From Bipolaris cookei (Eukaryota > Ascomycota > Dothideomycetes > Pleosporales > Pleosporaceae), in contig NRSV01000017.1 of the NCBI GenBank assembly GCA_002286855.1, positions 413,475 to 477,474 of the forward strand: a stretch of 64,000 nt of DNA, read 5' to 3'. The translations under genes were made by a program, and so were the position numbers. The notes beneath the pieces were generated by a model that saw only the letters and a list, made by a program, of their open reading frames with translations, was not told where the DNA came from and searched no databases. Below, piece after piece: positions 23,407 to 35,400 of the stretch. The stretch's first letter is position 1, and each line of letters starts with the position of its first letter.

Positions 23407-25804
23407 TTAAACCCTGGACATCTGCACACTCGTGAATCTCGCTCTCCCATCTTCGACCTTGAGTACGTTCACGGGAACTTTGGTGCGAAGCATGGGTTCC
23501 TCGCCCGGTAGGTTCATGGGTGCGGAGAAACCGGCGACGTGGGAGACGCGGGTGCTGCAGGTGGGACATTTCCAGGACCCTGCTTGTTGGGAACTGAATT
23601 CGGTGGAGCTGCCTTGCTCCATTGATTTGATGCATATGTTGCAGAATTGGTGGGTGCAGGGGCGTACACTTGGGTTGATTCGTTAGTAAGGAGACTGAAA
23701 AGTAAGAGGGACAGACGTATCCATGGGGTGAACGCGCCACTTACATGCAATCACACAGTCGTATCTCACACGTCATACACATCTTTGGTCTTGCCGGGTT
23801 AAACTCCGGTTCCGCGGTTATACCCACATGTTTGTCCATCTGGCTGACACTCTTGACGTTGTCGAAATCTCCGCCATCAAGTCGCTCATCGACTTTCTCT
23901 TCGACAACCCAGAACTGGCCGCCAGACTTGGCGTACCTCTTGACATCCATGGGTGGAGGCCGAGGAACAATGTGTGTGACTCTTTCGCAGCTCTCGGGGT
24001 CAAGCATGTGCACGTGTAGGATGCGTGCTGCGGCGTGATTCCATGTTGTAGTGGGGTTTGTATCCTTGTATATGTCTTGGACTTTTACTGCTTGTCAATA
24101 GGGGTTGCAGAGATAATTACGTAGGTTATGATACGTACTTAGTTTTCCTCCAGCGGCCAAGCCCATAGTCTTAATGTTCTTGACTTGGGTTTCGGTAAGC
24201 TCCATCAAACCTTTTCTGCCTTTGCCCTCCGTCTTATGATGCATATTTATTGTGATGTCTTCGTCGACATCTTCGTGAGACTGGAAATCAGATGATAGTG
24301 CACTTCTTCTCGTATGAGTGCGTGATTGTATGGGTCTCATCGCACCGCTTTGGTCCGATAACCTCGAGGGAGGTTCTGGGAAACTGCTTACGGGCGGAGG
24401 ACCCATTACAGGAGCTTTTCCGAACGGTCCTGATTTGAATGGTTGGAACGGAATCGACTTGCGTGATACTCCGTATGAAGATATCCTGCGACATGACATT
24501 TCGAGAGCTATCGGTATGATACTGCCATCAGCTTTGAGTTTAACAGGGGCCGTCGAAGATAGATCAGAATTTTGTGGAAGCTTGTTCTCGCCCAATTCCT
24601 CGACCTCTGACGTGGCCAAGTCTCGAATTTGGAAAGGTGTTCGGTATGTTGCATCGGTTGGATACGATCTCAGTATATCTCCGATTTTGCAACCAAGTTC
24701 ACGAGGGGTGTAGGACTCTTTCAGTCCATCGTTTCGGTATTTGTTATTGCCTTTAAATGTGATATACTGTTGTTCTGCGTACGACCACAATCGTTTGCCC
24801 TGAATCATTTCAGGTGTGACTTCGAGCTGCAGTCCTCCATGCTTTTCTTCTGAAGTTTTCTGGCCTTCAACAGTATACCCAGAACCCACTATGGTCAGTA
24901 GTAAGCGCATGCATCACGTAGTTTCTCAATCTGTATACTCACATGGCATGGCAACAAACTGACGAATAATACCAGGGGCTACACAAATACCATCCAGCCA
25001 TTGCTGTCCAGGTATGACGACGTAGTCCTGCAACTTTCCCTTATCTTTCATACCCAGTTCCTCTTGCATTTCTTTCCCAGTTATGGCATTCACATGGCCG
25101 ACAAAGACCCGTACTGCATACTTGTAAGAGCCTTGCTGGAAGTTGAGCCACATGGCTTCTCTCTGCCACATTGAGAAGAAGACACCACCTGCTTCCCTGA
25201 CATTTTGTGGTAGGCGTTTGGAGTAAGCATCTACGCTGAAGGGCTCATATCTTCCTAATGAAGCGGGCAGATGGTGTAGTTTGTTATCGTCGGGTATGCG
25301 TACAGTTCGATCAAACGTTACGCAAAATCCACGGTTGTCTCGTACATCACGCCGAGAAGTACTCAGTTCATCGATTCTGAATTCGAGAGGTGGAACATGG
25401 TGTGAGTTTGCGTGTGAAATTAGCGTTTCACTGATCTTTATTGTGGTGGGAGTGGAAACTTGATCGTCTGCTACCACCAGGACTTCGTCATGTTCTTTCA
25501 CCAGAAATTCCGGTGTCACCTTTTGGTACTCGGTACCACCATTCACCAGTACTTCAGGTATCGTGAAGCCGAACTCTAATCATCGTCAAGATATTTATGA
25601 GAGAAGGGCAGTAGATGTTGTACCTTCGATTTTGTTCCAAAGCCCGTTCCACATCAACTCGTCTTCAATCAACGTCATAGAGACGGTGTACAGCCCAGAG
25701 TCTGGGTCTAAAGTGGCAGCCCATTCCTCTTGCTTGACATCCCTGATCTTTTGCAGACCTTCGATGATGACTCTGCGGAGGTTTGTAGGTGCGCTTAACG
25801 ACAT
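23407..25804 (-). CDS. RING-finger protein with unnamed conserved fungal domain
   Basis: Five exons, 25804-25624, 25575-24943, 24888-24139, 24087-23745 and 23668-23407, give 722 aa; the four introns are 48, 54, 51 and 76 nt. The start is ATG 25804 (MSLSAPTNLRRVIIEGL); an earlier in-frame codon at 25873 is a less likely start. The middle (about residues 190-300) contains a strongly fungal-conserved-looking block including FFSMWQREAMWLNF, QDYVVIPGQQWLDGICVAPG and FVAMPLGSGYTVEGQ. A linker rich in S, P and G follows. The last 100 residues form a RING-type finger split by the last intron: CMTC, then PCTHQFCNIC, then WKCPTC. This suggests E3 ubiquitin ligase activity, though no substrate is apparent. 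I know similar uncharacterised fungal proteins but no function for them. Confidence 0.8.
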
Positions 25805-26052
25805 TATTGCAGTCTTGAGAAAGTGAAAACTTGACAAGAAAACGATGGGCACTAAACAGGTTATGGGGTTCAAGCTAAGAGCGATGGTGCCTGTCAGGCT
25901 GAGAGGGTGTTTTCAGCTCTCATAACTGCCGGCCCCCAAAACTAAGCGGGTCGCATCAGCCGCGCAACTGCGCCTCCTTTTGTGGTGTTCAGCCTGATCA
26001 CCAACCCATTGCTATTCAGATCTCAACATCTCTATAGCAGAAACAAAGAACG
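25805..26052. promoter_or_regulatory. Bidirectional promoter region (RING gene / 26053 gene)
   Basis: The 248 bases separate two divergent start codons and must hold both promoters. No clear TATA box or known operator is visible. Confidence 0.5.
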
Positions 26053-27605
26053 ATGTCGTTTGGGTTTTCAATTGGGGACCTCAGTGAGTGCATCACTTCG
26101 CATGATGTGAGAAGGACGCTAATCATATCTAGTACTCCTCAGTCAACTAGCGTATGATCTCTACTCAAGCATCAGTTCTGGAAGGAAGGCAGCCTCACGC
26201 GATCTTAAAGAACTCGAGGACGTACTATTCAGCCTGAAATGTACCTTGGACCATTTAGGAGAAGCCTCTAAGGATGTGCTTGCACGGTCAGATCAGCATG
26301 GAGGAGCAAAATTCAAAGAGAAGCTAGATGCGATGATAAATGCCTGCGCATCTACTCTACAAGAACTAGAAGCGATGACGGAGAAGTACCGTTCGGTTGA
26401 GAGTGCAGCTGTAGGGAACGCAGCGGCCAACAAAGGCAAGGCGAAGTTGCGCACGTTAGACGACATGAAGAAAATCATCCAAGTCAATTGGCATAGGGTG
26501 CGGTGGGACTATGAAAAACAGTCGCTGCAACAATACCGTGAGAAGTTGAAGTCGCATACTGACGCGATCAATCTCATACTAACTTCTATGATCTGGTAAT
26601 TTCTGTATCCCTGCTCTCAAATCAATCGGAGGCTAACTGCTCAGGGCAAACTCTGCGCTCGCAGACGAAAAAAGCACACAGAGCCATGAGAAAACGCATG
26701 GGTTGTTAGAACAAGTGCTAAAAAAGTCAGAAGCAGATGATTCAGTCCGAAGCATAGTTGAGGATATCCGCAACATGCTCACACAGGCGGATCTTGGTGC
26801 AAGAAAGGGTCCTGAAACTGCAGCGGCCTCGGTGGGACTATCAGGTAACCCGACATTTATCGCTGCATATGCACAGGGTCCATCACCGATTAGAAAAGGC
26901 ACTGGCGTTAACGCGAGTTATGTGCGACGCTCTACTTCAGTTGACATGAATCTGAATCCAGCCTTACCAATCAGACCGCCTGGCGGGCCTGTAAAAAGAG
27001 TGATGTTCTCAGCTGGAGCTGCGGAGACGCCATTCCAGGATCATCAACAGACACTGGAAGTTCAAAACGAGCTATCGAGTGTTGTAGGCCAGAAAGATTT
27101 ACCTTCAGAGACCATTAATCTCAACGCCAGGCGCCGTGCTTTTGGTGAAGAGGAGTACGAGGCCTTCAGGCAGCGCCATTCCATACATAAAAAAGTTCGA
27201 AAGCCATCCTTCTTGACGCCCGCAACTCCGACTATCCAAGACCTCCATGACGGTGTACTCTACCTCTTCGGATCTCCGCCAGAGGGCAAACAGCAGACAG
27301 ACGAGCTAAAGTCTGGAATTGAATTCTGGATACAGGGACTGTCTCTTCTAGTCAAGAATACCATGCCTGATGCAGAGTCTGATGCCGGATTTCTCCAATT
27401 GCTGAAGACACTAAACAGAACTGTAGAGAGCAGTGTCAAATCAGTGCGACAGCTCTTCTACGAGGTCTCAGGCTCCGCGGGTTTGCTGGATGCTTTGGAT
27501 CAGGTATCGGCGACATCGACGAGTGTCAGAGTGATGAAGGAGATTGAGGATTTTCAAGATGTCAAAGAAGAGTGGGAAGACGATAATGGTGGTAATTCAA
27601 TGTAG
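26053..27605 (+). CDS. Fungal N-terminal-domain protein, unknown role
   Basis: Three exons, 26053-26083, 26133-26595 and 26645-27605, give 484 aa with two 49-nt introns. The start MSFGFSIGDLILLSQLAYDL, followed by a helical region up to about residue 165 with CTLDHLGEAS and IQVNWHRVRWDYEK, resembles the N-terminal domain found on many fungal NLR-like and ankyrin proteins. No NACHT, NB-ARC or repeat domain follows. The remainder is a linker with basic patches, a conserved-looking segment near PATPTIQDLHDGVLYLFG, and a helical C-terminus ending in an acidic tail. It could be a stand-alone adaptor. The function is unknown. It ends only 59 bases from the stop of FMT1 on the other strand. Confidence 0.75.
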
Positions 27606-27664
27606 ATGGTCTAATGGGCAGCCGTTAACGGGCAATTTTGCAAGTGCAAGGGCTATCCTGGCAC

Positions 27665-28794
27665 TCATCCGTCAGCTAGTATGCGAACCAGCTTTGCGTT
27701 ACCATGGCCATGCTTGCTCCCCTCATATGTGCTCTTTGCTAGGGTGGCTATTTTTCCGCAGGCAAGCCGGATCATAGGTTGTTTTGTATTCGGCTCTATA
27801 AACAGGCCGGGTTTGCGGTCTGAACGATCGGCCGTGTCCGTGTCAATGACGTCGTGTAGTATCAGGCGATGGCCATTGGGTAGCACGCACCATGAATCGC
27901 CGAGCGCCTGGTGTTTGGCAAGAACGGCTGCCATGGTGTCTGTCTCAAAATCGATGAACCGGTCGGCCTTGGTGATTTTTGGCGCGTGGTCGTTAGGGCA
28001 GCCAGATTGAGCGTACCATCCAGCATCCCTGATCGGGGGTATGAATTTGCGCGATTCGAGCACGTCTACGAGCATTTGCGCTCCCACGTCCGCCAATTGT
28101 TTCTCAAGCTTCTGTGATGTGATGCTTGGGGGAACTGCAATGCCTGGGGCTGGCGTTTGGGCGAGAACAGTACCCTGATCGAAGTGCTCTGGGTGGAGTG
28201 TTTGGATGGAGACACCCGTATATCTTCTCTGCTTTAGGATGGTATGCTCAATTGGAGCTGGCCCGCGCAAGTCAGGGAGCAGTGATGGATGGACATTTAT
28301 GCCGCCATAGCGAGAATGGGCGAGGATGCGAGGGGGCACGAAAAGGCCAAAGGATACGGCGATGACGAGGTCTACGGGGGCGGGTGGTGCCCAACCCGTA
28401 AATGTATCAAGTGCATGGGTGGGTAGGCTGAGCTCTTCAGCAGCTACCTGTTTGATAGGTACTGTACTGGGGTCAACAGCCTTGGTGTTGCACATGGACA
28501 GGCGTGTCTACCTTCTCTCAAAGTCTTCAGTCCTCTTCCAGTGGGCTTGGCTGGGCGATGGAGCACCTGTACGCTATCTATAAGGTGGGGAACCTGACGC
28601 TTCGCGTCCACGACAGCGCGCAAGGATGCGATACTGAAGTCATCTGATCCACAGAAGAGAATGCGTAGCGGTGAAGGTACTGAGGCGGAACAGCTCGGAG
28701 AGACGTAATGGCGCCGCGAGGAGAGCAGCAGAGATCGGATCGAGCCTGGCACTCGCCACAGCATGGTTCGGAGGTGAAGAAGACGGTCGGCCAT
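27665..28794 (-). CDS. FMT1: Methionyl-tRNA formyltransferase, mitochondrial
   Basis: Two exons, 28794-28512 and 28461-27665, separated by a 50-nt intron, give 359 aa. The N-terminus is basic and serine-rich (LLLSSRRHYVSPSCSASV), fitting import into mitochondria; a second ATG at 28764 is an alternative start. The formyltransferase fold is clear: ILFCGSDDFSIASL, RPAKPTGRGLKTLRE-VPIKQ across the splice, the active-site block GGINVHPSLLPDLRGPAPIE (Asn and His plus the SLLP signature) and HFDQGTVLAQTP with the catalytic Asp. The enzyme formylates initiator Met-tRNA using 10-formyl-THF for mitochondrial translation. The C-terminal OB-like region is short, as in fungi. Confidence 0.94.
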
Positions 28795-29122
28795 GGGCAC
28801 GGAAGATGCCGCGCCCTGCGACACAGCCATGTTACGATCGCCATGTCGTGGGGCATCTTCACCTCCGATGACAGTGACAATCGACCATGTCCTTAGCTCC
28901 CTATATGGTTCGGCGTTATATCGCTCTCTGCTGGTCATGGCCCATCTACAAATAGTCTCGGGCGACCGTTGGCGGGTGGCTGGCAGGGTACACCTACGTA
29001 TGTACATTCCTGCGTGCCTACGTACATAGGTACATATATGCAACCGTGACGCAACACCCTCCTGCCACCACGACCGCCTGGTCAACGCGCCTCGCGACTG
29101 GCCCCGCTCGGTGCATACACGA
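28795..29122. promoter_or_regulatory. Bidirectional promoter region FMT1/CCZ1
   Basis: A 328-base gap lies between divergent start codons. It contains a small inverted motif set around ACGTA/TACGT near 28993-29040. No defined operator is recognised. Confidence 0.45.
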
Positions 29123-31929
29123 ATGTCGTCCACGGTTGTGCCCAAGGTCATTCCGGCCCAGTTGTCGTTTTTGGCCATCTACAACCCCTCGCTGAGCACA
29201 TCTGACGAAACATTCGACCAGCAGATTGTCTTTTACTACTCAAAGGCCGCAAAGACACGCGCCAGGCTCAGAAATGGAGACGCGCAGCAAGAGCAGGACC
29301 TGCGCGACCAGGAGAATGAAAAGCTGCGCCAGGTCGGCCTAGCACAGGGCATGGTGGGATTTGCAAAGTAGGGCGCATGGCACTGCACCGCCGCTTCGCT
29401 TTGTATGCGCTGGCACTAATCCGGCGACAGGAGTTTCTCTAATGGCGAGGCGGTTGATACGGTCGAAACAGAAAAGTCGCGCATTGTTCTTCACGAGCTG
29501 GAGAATGGGTGGTGGATATTGGCTGTATGCACATCCTCACAGAAGCAACTGCCGCCGACTAATATGGTTCCAGTCTATTGACCTCACTCAACTGCCAGCT
29601 GCCACTGGCCTCACCCGAAAAGACTCCAGCACTGACACCACAGAGCCTGTAATCGAATACTCCTCACGCGAAGTCAGCCCGCCGGCGCTCCTCATCCAGC
29701 AACTCGTCCACGCTCAACTCATCTTCCTGCTGCATCATGGCTTGACGCTTGAGGCCATGCTTGGCAAGCATGGCCGCACCAAGTTCTGCAACATCCTTGA
29801 CAAGTACTGGTCACGGTTTGCGTCTAATTGGGATGTGCTCCTGCATGGGAGCCCGGCGGTGGATATATTTGGCGGCATGAAGTTGGCAGCAGGCGGAGAA
29901 TTGGGCATGGGCGTGGGTGAAGAGGAATGGGGCAGTAGTGAGCGTGATGTCTTGGAGGATTTTGCTCGTAGGACACCGGGGCTAGTTGATGTCATGGTAT
30001 CTCGTTTCGGCGAAGTATCACCGTTGCAGCAAGCCAAAACATCCACAGACCCGCAGACGCTCGACGATTCTGAAATGGACCCATGGGTTGGAGTTGGGAG
30101 GATTGCTCAGGCTGCTGACGGTGTTGTCTTCTCAGGTCTAGGGGCAGTCAGTCGGAAATCACTGCGAGACTTATCACACTGGGTGGAAAGCATCTACTGT
30201 TACGGCGAGTACGCCTATGGTGTGCGAGATAACCCTGCTTCCGATCGAAAGAAACGACGCAGAAGGAATCCGAGGGCTGCACTCGAATCAGAGGAACCAA
30301 CGCCAGAATCACTTCGCCCTACACAACCCGAAAGACCATGCCTTGCCATGTCAAATGCGAACTCAGCCCTACCCCTGGGCATCCCTCCACCCATAGTTAG
30401 AGCGGCCGAGAGCTCTCTTGACAAAGCTGCTGCTGCGGTCGACAACAAGAAGCCTGAGCAAAATTCACCAGCGCCCGAATCCAAGTCCATGTTAGCGTCT
30501 CTGGGTGACACCGAGACGTGGACGAAGTACATGACCCTTGGTTACGGCACAGCGTGGGGTGGAAAGAAGACAACGGACAGCTCCCAGCCTGCTACTCCAG
30601 TACCAGAACCCGCTCCAGCGCCTGAGCCAGTACCTGTACAGAAACGAAGCCCTTCACCAGAAGCCATGCGATATGTTGAACCAGCACCAGACGTGGACCA
30701 TGTAGAAGAGAGAGCAAAGCTACAAATCCGACTGGAGAACAATGGGTATTTCCTTGTGGGACTCAAAGGCGACCTGCAAGACTTGGATGTCGACGACGAG
30801 AACGACGAAGGCAACTGGAACAACCGGATACCACTACGTACCATACATGTCGAGGTCGACCGCAGAAACGTTTCGTCGAGTTCACCCGACGTCGAATCAG
30901 ATGAGACACCACCATATGAACGGATCATGAACATACCCCCACCAACCACGAGCAAATTATCCCGGCTTCGACCGGTCGTATATATTGTAAGTTCAAGAAC
31001 CCATTCTTCTACAACCTTCAACAACACCTAACAATTCCCAGCACCGCCCCTTCATTTATGTGTTCCTCTTCGAACACCGCACACACTCCCTAGGCGTAGC
31101 ATCCTTCTACCGTGACATCCACAACTTCTTTTCCCCCCTCCACCGCTCCCTCGACAAATCCACCTGCCCCACAAACGTCGCCGCACGCCTCCAAGGAGTA
31201 TCAACACACTACACAACCGAAGCCTCCACCGGCGGCTCCGGCCCAACCGCAGGCCCAAACACCCAACCCATCTACGACCTCGTCTTCGACCCCCGTACCC
31301 TAACCGTGCATTCCAGCCTCCCCAACATCCCCGACCCCGGCACTCTTTTGGCAGAGGGTCTAGCGAGCCGGCAGGCAGGCTGGAGTAGACTTGATGCGAT
31401 AAACGTGCACTCCCAGATACTCGCCACCGTAGTATCGACGCGCCGTAACCTGTCGGAAATAGAGCGAACGTGCAAGACATCCCGCGGCTGGTGGGTCGTC
31501 TGGATGCGGCTCCCACCCTCGCACGTACTACCCGAGGAAACGGACTTGCACTATCGCGAGTATCGCGAGCAGCAACAACAGCCAGATCAAGAAGGAGAAG
31601 GTACACAAGCGGAAGAGGGATCTAGAACCTCAACGCCAATAGAAGGAGCGTCGTCTGCGCCGTTCAATACGAAAGATCTGCGCGAAGCATTTCTTGTGCG
31701 GCGCGCGAGAGATTCGGATCCCGGAACGCAGCATGGACATAAGAGTACGGGGAGTCGGTTTGGGAGCGGCGTGTGGAGCGGACTGGGTATGGGTGGGGGT
31801 GCGAGTGGGAGTGCGCAGAGTCAGCGGATGGGAGGTGCGGCGGCGGGGTGGGGGCCAAAGGGGTTGGCCGAGGGGATTGGGATTGATGCTAGGAGGTATG
31901 TGGAGGATTTGTTAAGTTTAAATAGGTGA
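29123..31929 (+). CDS. CCZ1: Vacuolar fusion protein CCZ1
   Basis: Four exons, 29123-29367, 29431-29524, 29574-30986 and 31042-31929, give 879 aa; introns are 63, 49 and 55 nt. The start MSSTVVPKVIPAQLSFLAIY, followed by NPSLSTSDETFDQQIVFYYS, is the CCZ1 longin-like N-terminus. Further blocks are HELENGWWILA-SIDLTQLP across the second intron, HAQLIFLLHHGLTLEAMLGK, and a C-terminal part with VYIHRPFIYVFLFEHRTHSL. CCZ1 pairs with MON1 as the guanine exchange factor for the Rab7 homologue Ypt7 on late endosomes and autophagosomes. The middle (about residues 300-450) is a low-complexity P/E/S-rich insert, and the C-terminus has a glycine-rich stretch (GSGVWSGLGMGGG). The length is at the upper end for fungal CCZ1. 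Confidence 0.93.
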
Positions 31930-32405
31930 GGAGGGGTGTGTGTATGTATGTATGGATATTTAATAGATGTGATTGCCTTGATGATAGTATGATAGTTGTC
32001 TTCATGAAGTAAGAAATGGCGGGATATAAGTATATGATACATGTGCAAACAGAGGTTGCGAAGAGAGATTGGTTGAGATCTAGTTGATGTGGTGGTGGTG
32101 GGTAAGGAGAAGTGAGATACACCATTGAATCTCACGTGTCCCAGCCTAAGACCAAACGTTTAGTGAGTCCTCCAAGGACAACGAGACGCAGCATGCATGT
32201 ACATTTGTCTAGAGATGCAACGGTGGGGAACCCCCAAGTCCCACCTTTCCCAAAAACTACCATCAGATGCGGGCATCCTGAACGCCCGAATAAAACGACT
32301 GTACCTTAGCATCATGGTATCGATGACCTGTGTAAATTTCCCCGCCTTGTCTCTCAAAATGCATACGAAATATTGCCGTGGCGCATACAAATCGCCAAAA
32401 GGGAA
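31930..32405. other. Convergent intergenic region CCZ1/UFD2
   Basis: It holds the 3' ends of two converging genes. A short TGTATG repeat occurs at about 31939-31955. No gene is seen. Confidence 0.5.
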
Positions 32406-35400
32406 CTACGAAGTATCCATAGCCTCACTCGCTGATGCAGCCGCGCCGGCATTGCGCTCTGCCATCTTTTGAGCGAGACGATTCTGCTTCCAGGCCTGAA
32501 TCTCCTCGCGAAGTGCATCATTTGGAATCACGTCCTCAATCTTGAGCGGTGTACGATTGAAAGGGTCATGCGGGTCGCTGAGAAGGTGAGACTGGATGGT
32601 GCTGCGATCGACCACCTGTTTGCTGATCGGTAGGATGACAGGGTCCTCCATGAGCGATGCCATCAAGGGATCCTCGTAGTTTTCGGGGATATCGCCGAGG
32701 TCAGCCTCGACCATGTCAGCCTGATCCTTGGCTGCCTTAATATCGACGGCCATTTTCTGCCACTGCTCCATTTGCTCGGGCGACTTGAGTTTGAAGCGCT
32801 GTAGGATCTTGTAGGCTTCATCCCAATACTCTGGGCGATAAGATCGTCCGTCTGTGGCGACGGCATCGATGAAGGACTGTTTACCCTGTAGATTGAGATA
32901 GACATCGGTAAGCTCTGCAAGCATGTTGCGCGGGTTCCACCCGTATTCCTCGGGGTTCTCAACCTTGAGCTGGGACTTCTTAGGACCCACAAGAGCCTCC
33001 AAGTTGTAGTCTAGCATGTGTGCCAGTCGCACGACGATTTCCTTCTTGGTAAATGAATCTGCCAGCGTCTCGGTAAAGAGCTTCAACATGGCAACAGTCT
33101 CATTAGTAAGTTGCATGTAGCTCTTGGCCTTGCCTTGTGCGGATGACAGCTTCTCCTCCTGTTCTTGACGCGCTGTCTGATCCATGTCGGCTGGCGCATT
33201 CTTCAACTCTTTTGAGAGATCGTGAATCTCCTTGAAGGCGCTGAATGACTCGTCCAAGACAAAAGTGACGTCGTTGAGAAGCAAGTTGACAAACTGGACA
33301 AAGAAGTCCAAGTTGACGCGGGCTTCCGTTGCGAGATGCTCACGATAAATGGGGTTGGGCCAAATGCACTTGATGACCTGGAAAATCTCGTACCGGATAT
33401 TAAACTTGTCAAAGAATTGGGTATGCGTTCCGGTGCTTTCGCACTCAATGTAAAACTTCATAAGCGCATGTAACAGGTGCTTCATGGCGAAATCGTGCGC
33501 AAACAGCGTATCTCCCAGGACGCCCTTTGATCTCCCCGGAATTGGCCATACTCCGTGGAACAGAATGGTAACCAGTCCAGACTTTAGGTACGGGTTCTTG
33601 ATATATTCGGAACTGCGCAAAAAGGCAATGCAAATCTTGACAAGCTCCTCGCATTGAGTGGTTGTGATGATGTGAGGCATGTAGCGGGTGATGAACTTGA
33701 AGTTTCCCACAATGTCCTCGACAAAGTACTCTGGAAGGCACTTGAATTGTACCGGCTGCTCCTTTGGAAGAGGTAGCTGTAGCTCCGTCTTGGGAAACGA
33801 TGTCCCGGGGTTAGCAAGTCGTAGTAGCCATACAATGACATAACGCATCAGTTGCATAGATCGAGCTTGTGTAGTCTCGTCAAGCAAAACACCCTGGATA
33901 GCCAGTATACTGCACTTGCCCCGCTCAATCTGCTCTTTGACCTTCTTGATGTGGTTGTCGAAGAGGGTAAGCTGTGCGGGGTTTGTCATGTACTTTGGTC
34001 GTTCGGGTTCCAGTTTAGCCAGCTCCTTCTCCAGCCATTTGACATCCTTTTGCAGGGAACTTAATTTGGAGTTTGCTGCCTCAAGGCCGTAGTGGTGTGC
34101 TGCCACGGTCAAGAAGAAGACTTCGCTGATGAAGTTGTTGGTACCCGAAGCTTTGATGCTGTAAAAGTCATCCGAAGTTTTTTGATCAGCGTTAATCTTG
34201 GTTTCATCCTGGATATCGACACGGGGTGAGCGCCGCAGATAGTCAATATCAATACGATCGATCTTGGAGAACGTGGCGTCCATGAAAGGCTCGCAAAGGC
34301 GATCGAGAATGACTGTGACATTGACCATGAAACCGTCAGAGGAGACGGTCTTCCTGTCGACCTGCATGGCACGCCTCTTGTGATTCTTGTTGACTGTGAG
34401 TGCTAGCCAATCAAGCATCTTTTCGCGAGACTCCCTGTTCTTGATAAAGGTGTTGGTGATGTCGAATAATTCCTCTTGATGGGTCTGTAGGGTCATGCGG
34501 ACCGCCCGCTGAGCGTTTGCAACAAGGCCTTTGTCAATGGCTGCTGATCCCGAGAAGTAGTTCATAGCCACTTCGGGCTGCATTGGAGACAGACGAAAAA
34601 AGGGGCCAAGGAAGCTGTGGGTTTCAATATGCTGGGGCTCAATGTCGGTGGGCAAGAAGGTTTCGGACTGAGCGAGGGCAGCGACAAGTGGTGGGAAACG
34701 AACGAATATCCGCAAGATCAACATGTGCTGTCGGTAATCACCATTCATTGAGACCGAAGCAAGACGGCGGCTCACGTGTTCCATGCCGCCCACGAGCGCC
34801 TCCTTTATAGAATCATCTTCGACTATGCGCTGGCTGGCTTCAGTAAGAAACTCGTAACAAATGCCGCGTTCATCGTCAGGACCAAGCAGTAGGCGATCTG
34901 CCATTGCATTCTCAGCAGGAGCATCTTCACCAAACATGTCTGGCATAGTGAAAGCGAATATGCAGTAGCTGAAGCACAGTCGTCGAGCTTCCTTGACAAC
35001 ATCAAACCTGGGGCCAGTCTTGTTGGTCAAGGTCTTGAGGACTCTAGTAACGCGCTTCCAGCAGCCAAGCAGATAGTCCAATGCTGTGCCGTGGGCGTGA
35101 CTTGATGCCGCCTCTAGTATGACCGAGTCGAGCATGTCGGTGGTAAAGCGAAGCGGGCGGCCCTCATCCTCGAGATCACTCTTTGCGCCAGCAACGAAGT
35201 AGAGCCTATTTCCATGTGAATCGCGGGCGTGTGCCTCGTCCAACGTTATGCGGAAAATGTTGCTAAGGGTTCTATCCTCCCATGCTTCTACGCTCATTTC
35301 CTGGGCCTTTGGGGCAGGTGAGGGGACCGAGGCACTGCTCGAGGACTGTGCGGGCTTGACGGTGATTTGGCTCTTGGGAAGTGCATTGGGTTTAACACCT

